From Prolixibacteraceae bacterium (GTDB taxonomy: Bacteria > Bacteroidota > Bacteroidia > Bacteroidales > Prolixibacteraceae): a stretch of 9,094 bases of DNA. Location of the stretch: contig JAFGDX010000320.1 in the NCBI GenBank assembly GCA_016931875.1, forward strand, positions 1-9,094, written 5' to 3'. The notes beneath the pieces were generated by a model. The model searched no databases and was not told where the DNA came from. It saw nothing but the letters and a program-made list of their open reading frames with translations. Of the stretch, positions 7,040 through 9,094 are shown in pieces (within the stretch, counting starts at the first letter, position 1; each line of letters starts with the position of its first letter). Made by a program: the position numbers and the translations under genes.

Positions 7040-7654
7040 ATGGTTGAATCAGGATTATTTTACAGCACTTTTGTGGACCCGCTTTTGGTGAAAATACGTA
7101 AAAAAACTGCCGGCCACATTGCCCCGGGGCAAAAAATTGTTGACATTGCTTGCGGAACCGGAGCGCTGGTTTTTGAACTGGCCAAAAAAGCAGATTTTGT
7201 TCTGGGCATCGATCTTTCCCCGTCGATGATAAAAAAGGCCTCCCACACCAAAAAGAAACACGGTATTCAAAATACCGAATTCAGGGTTTGCGATGCATCC
7301 GGGCTGACAACTTTAAACAAACACGAATTTGATGTGGCCACCTTATCGCTGGCACTTCACCAGTTTTCGCCCCAGTTGTACAATTCTGTGCTGAACGAAA
7401 TGAAACGGATTTCAAAAAAAATCATCATTGTTGATTATGCTGTTCCGCTTCCTGAAAATTTTTGGGGAACCGGAAGTAAAGCAATTGAATATCTGGCCGG
7501 AAGAGAACATTACCGGAATTTCAGAACATTTTACAAAAACGGCGGACTGGAAAGCATTCTGAAAGAAAATGATATGACCATTGAAACAGCGGAATACTTT
7601 GTGCAAAACATATTTCATCTGGTTGTTGCGCACCCCAATCATTCAAAACAATGA
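7040..7654 (+). CDS. Class I SAM-dependent methyltransferase (UbiE-like), substrate unknown
   Basis: This cytoplasmic 204-residue protein has a Rossmann-fold methyltransferase core (Methyltransf_11/25 type). Motif I is V-D-I-A-C-G-T-G-A-L (34-43), the acidic ribose-binding residue follows in G-I-D-L-S (D58), and R-V-C-D-A-S-G-L supplies D85 near the adenine. F-D-V-A-T-L-S-L-A-L-H-Q-F is the motif IV strand. The N-terminus (F-Y-S-T-F-V-D-P-L-L) resembles UbiE/MenG relatives. However, the protein is shorter and lacks features I would need to call quinone methylation, so the acceptor is left open. The start is firm because an in-frame TAG sits 6 nt upstream of the ATG. Its stop overlaps the next gene's start as ATGA (7651-7654), which implies translational coupling and a shared function with the P-loop protein. 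Confidence 0.88.
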   Translation: MVESGLFYSTFVDPLLVKIRKKTAGHIAPGQKIVDIACGTGALVFELAKKADFVLGIDLSPSMIKKASHTKKKHGIQNTEFRVCDASGLTTLNKHEFDVATLSLALHQFSPQLYNSVLNEMKRISKKIIIVDYAVPLPENFWGTGSKAIEYLAGREHYRNFRTFYKNGGLESILKENDMTIETAEYFVQNIFHLVVAHPNHSKQ

Positions 7655-8184
7655 AAGAAAAATTTGCTACTATTTTGCTGATTGCCGGTAGCGGGCAAAA
7701 CGTTGGTAAAACAACGCTGGCATGCCACATTCTTCAAAATGAAAAAGAAAAAAATCCGCTTGCGGTAAAAATTACCCCCCATTTTCACCAGATAACCGAA
7801 GGATTGGTTGAAATAAAAAATGGTAACAGCTGGGCCCTTTATGAAGAAACCTGTAAAACCTCAAACAAAGACTCTTCGGTTTACCTTCAAAACGGAGCCG
7901 CAAAAAGCTATCTTATTCAAACCCTGGACTCCGGATTAGCCGAAGCATTTTCAGAATTAAAAAAAATTCTGCCACCCAAAAACCCGGTGGTGATTGAATC
8001 GGCGGCTTTGATAAACATCATCCAACCCGGTTTGTTTATACTGGTTTTACCCGCCGGCAACCGCGTAGAGAAAAAAATACAGCCATTGCTCAATTATGCC
8101 AACCTGATCATAAAATCGGACGGGAAGCAGTTCTCCCCTGCTCCTGAAACAATTATTTTTGAGAATTTATGGCGCCTAAAATGA
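7651..8184 (+). CDS. Small BioD/MobB-like P-loop NTPase, function unknown
   Basis: This 177-residue cytoplasmic protein starts with a beta strand (I-L-L-I-A) running into the P-loop G-S-G-Q-N-V-G-K-T-T (13-22). The glycine sits six residues before the GK, as in dethiobiotin synthetase and CobB/CobQ-type loops; the Q-N-V-G-K-T-T-L-A sequence and the following A-V-K-I-T-P-H-F-H also recall MobB. Later segments are V-V-I-E-S-A-A-L (a likely Walker-B-like strand with a glutamate), P-G-L-F-I-L-V-L-P-A-G and Y-A-N-L-I-I-K-S-D-G. It is close in size to MobB (about 170 residues), but no molybdenum cofactor gene is nearby, so the cofactor link is unproven. It is translationally coupled to the methyltransferase through an ATGA overlap, and no other gene follows in the unit. 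A weak AT-rich hairpin after it is not convincing as a terminator. Confidence 0.75.
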   Translation: MKEKFATILLIAGSGQNVGKTTLACHILQNEKEKNPLAVKITPHFHQITEGLVEIKNGNSWALYEETCKTSNKDSSVYLQNGAAKSYLIQTLDSGLAEAFSELKKILPPKNPVVIESAALINIIQPGLFILVLPAGNRVEKKIQPLLNYANLIIKSDGKQFSPAPETIIFENLWRLK

Positions 8185-8354
8185 AATTCCGCCTTAATTG
8201 CCACTCCAAAAACATTGTTGTTTTAAAGTTGTTCTTCCAAACATGCAACCTGATTATTCCAGTGAGAAAAATTTCAGGATAATATTAAAAAAACGATTGC
8301 AAGCTTAAGTCGAAGTATTATTGCGCAGATTACAACCATAAAAAAAACAGAAAC
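8185..8354 (+). other. Intergenic region upstream of the M3 peptidase gene
   Basis: These 170 nt are AT-rich and contain no supported gene. TATTATTG (8316-8323) is one base off the TAnnTTTG -7 consensus and would place a transcript start about 25 nt before the ATG. The only nearby TTG box (ATTG at 8296-8299) is spaced at 16 nt, shorter than expected, so the promoter is only tentative. Confidence 0.3.
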
Positions 8355-9094
8355 ATGGAGAATACAGAAAATCCGTTTATGCAGGAAAGCACACTACCGT
8401 TTCGGGCACCCGATTTTACCCGAATTAAAAACTCCCATTTTGCCCCCGCCCTGAAAGCAGGAATTCAGCAACAGCTTGCCGAAATTGAACAAATTGCAGG
8501 CAACAGCGAAAGACCAACTTTTGAAAACACACTGGTAGCCCTGGAAAAAAGCGGTGCACTGCTAACCCGTACATTTCATGTTTTTGAAATGGTAGCCGGG
8601 GCAAATACCGATAAAATTTTACAAAATTTACAGGAAGAAATTGCACCTCAACTGGCGGGTATAAAAGATGCCATTTATTTAAACGATGCTCTTTTTGAAC
8701 GGGTTGAAACCATTTATCAGAAAAAAGATGAATTGAATCTGGAAAAGGAATCTGAACGCCTTCTTCAATATTATTATGATGAATTTATACGCGCCGGAGC
8801 CAGTCTGCCACCCACTGCCAAAGAAAAACTAAAAAAACTCAATCAGGAAGAAGCCCTTCTCAGCGCAAAGTTTAACAACCAGTTGCTGGCGGCAACAAAA
8901 GCCGCTGCTTTGTTGGTTGATACCCCGTCAGAACTATCCGGGCTTTCGGAAGGACAGATGAAACAAGCAGCACAAAATGCAGCTGAAGCCGGCAAAGAAG
9001 GGAAATACCTTATATCGCTTCAAAATACTACACAGCAGCCTTTATTACAATCGTTGGAAAACCGAGAAACACGAAAAAAACTTTTTGAAGCATC
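8355..9094 (+). CDS. M3 family oligopeptidase / peptidyl-dipeptidase Dcp-like (3' end outside window)
   Basis: The N-terminal 246 residues of a zinc metallopeptidase of the thimet oligopeptidase/Dcp family, which cleaves short peptides. Diagnostic features are N-P-F near the start, L-P-F-R-A-P-D-F-T-R-I-K, H-F-A-P-A-L-K-A-G-I-Q-Q-Q, P-T-F-E-N-T-L-V-A-L-E-K-S-G-x-L-L-T-R, G-A-N-T-D and L-N-D-A-L-F-E-R-V. These match the alpha-helical N-terminal lobe of Bacteroidota Dcp proteins. The HExxH zinc motif would lie well downstream, so catalytic competence cannot be judged. ATG 8355 gives no signal peptide and the upstream in-frame codons do not encode one, so a cytoplasmic enzyme is inferred, unlike many secreted or lipoprotein Dcp paralogs of the phylum. 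It is not close enough to the preceding gene to assume co-transcription. The choice between Dcp and oligopeptidase A is not settled. Confidence 0.9.
   Translation, partial: MENTENPFMQESTLPFRAPDFTRIKNSHFAPALKAGIQQQLAEIEQIAGNSERPTFENTLVALEKSGALLTRTFHVFEMVAGANTDKILQNLQEEIAPQLAGIKDAIYLNDALFERVETIYQKKDELNLEKESERLLQYYYDEFIRAGASLPPTAKEKLKKLNQEEALLSAKFNNQLLAATKAAALLVDTPSELSGLSEGQMKQAAQNAAEAGKEGKYLISLQNTTQQPLLQSLENRETRKKLFEA

Noticed and set aside
6077..8184. Defence or anti-phage island around the ChaN-like, methyltransferase and P-loop genes
   Set aside because: The methyltransferase lacks DNA methyltransferase motifs such as (D/N)PP(Y/F), no nuclease or sensor is present, and the flanks are housekeeping genes without mobility signs.
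8209..8224. AAAACA-ttgt-TGTTTT hairpin after the P-loop gene
   Set aside because: The stem has six pairs with only one G-C pair and no T run of its own, too weak to call a terminator.

Overview
The window looks like ordinary chromosome of a member of the Bacteroidota. The evidence is: a Bacteroidota-type promoter (TTTG, 20 nt, TACTTTTG) directly in front of mnmA; almost no strong Shine-Dalgarno sites; a lipoprotein signal followed by a surface-export-like T-K-D-D tail; a yicC-gmk-nadD gene string; and moderate to low GC with many AAA/GAA/ATT codons. A marine or sediment lineage such as Marinilabiliales is a guess from overall protein flavour, not something the sequence proves.

Layout from left to right. 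Positions 3-983 (+) hold the C-terminal part of a large protein cut by the window edge, probably a carbohydrate-active protein. A strong hairpin at 1152-1186 lies between it and a convergent gene at 1232-2524 (-), which encodes a surface lipoprotein built from spondin-type modules. A 177-bp divergent intergenic region (2525-2701) carries the mnmA promoter. The + strand then carries mnmA (2702-3880), a yicC-family endoribonuclease gene (3948-4823), gmk (4832-5416) and nadD (5445-6065). These are tRNA-modification, RNA-turnover, nucleotide and NAD housekeeping genes, the last three closely packed as a likely operon. A ChaN-like secreted protein gene (6077-6943, -) converges on nadD. Divergent from it is a two-gene unit joined by an ATGA overlap: a class I SAM methyltransferase (7040-7654) and a BioD/MobB-like P-loop protein (7651-8184). 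The window ends inside an M3-family oligopeptidase gene (8355 onward, +).

I found no CRISPR array, insertion sequence, tRNA, rRNA, phage gene or recognisable defence system. No gene-free stretch exceeds 300 bases. The least-explained items are the coupled methyltransferase/P-loop pair, the module order of the spondin lipoprotein, and a coding-like remnant at about 1025-1150. None of these amounts to a clearly new system from sequence alone.
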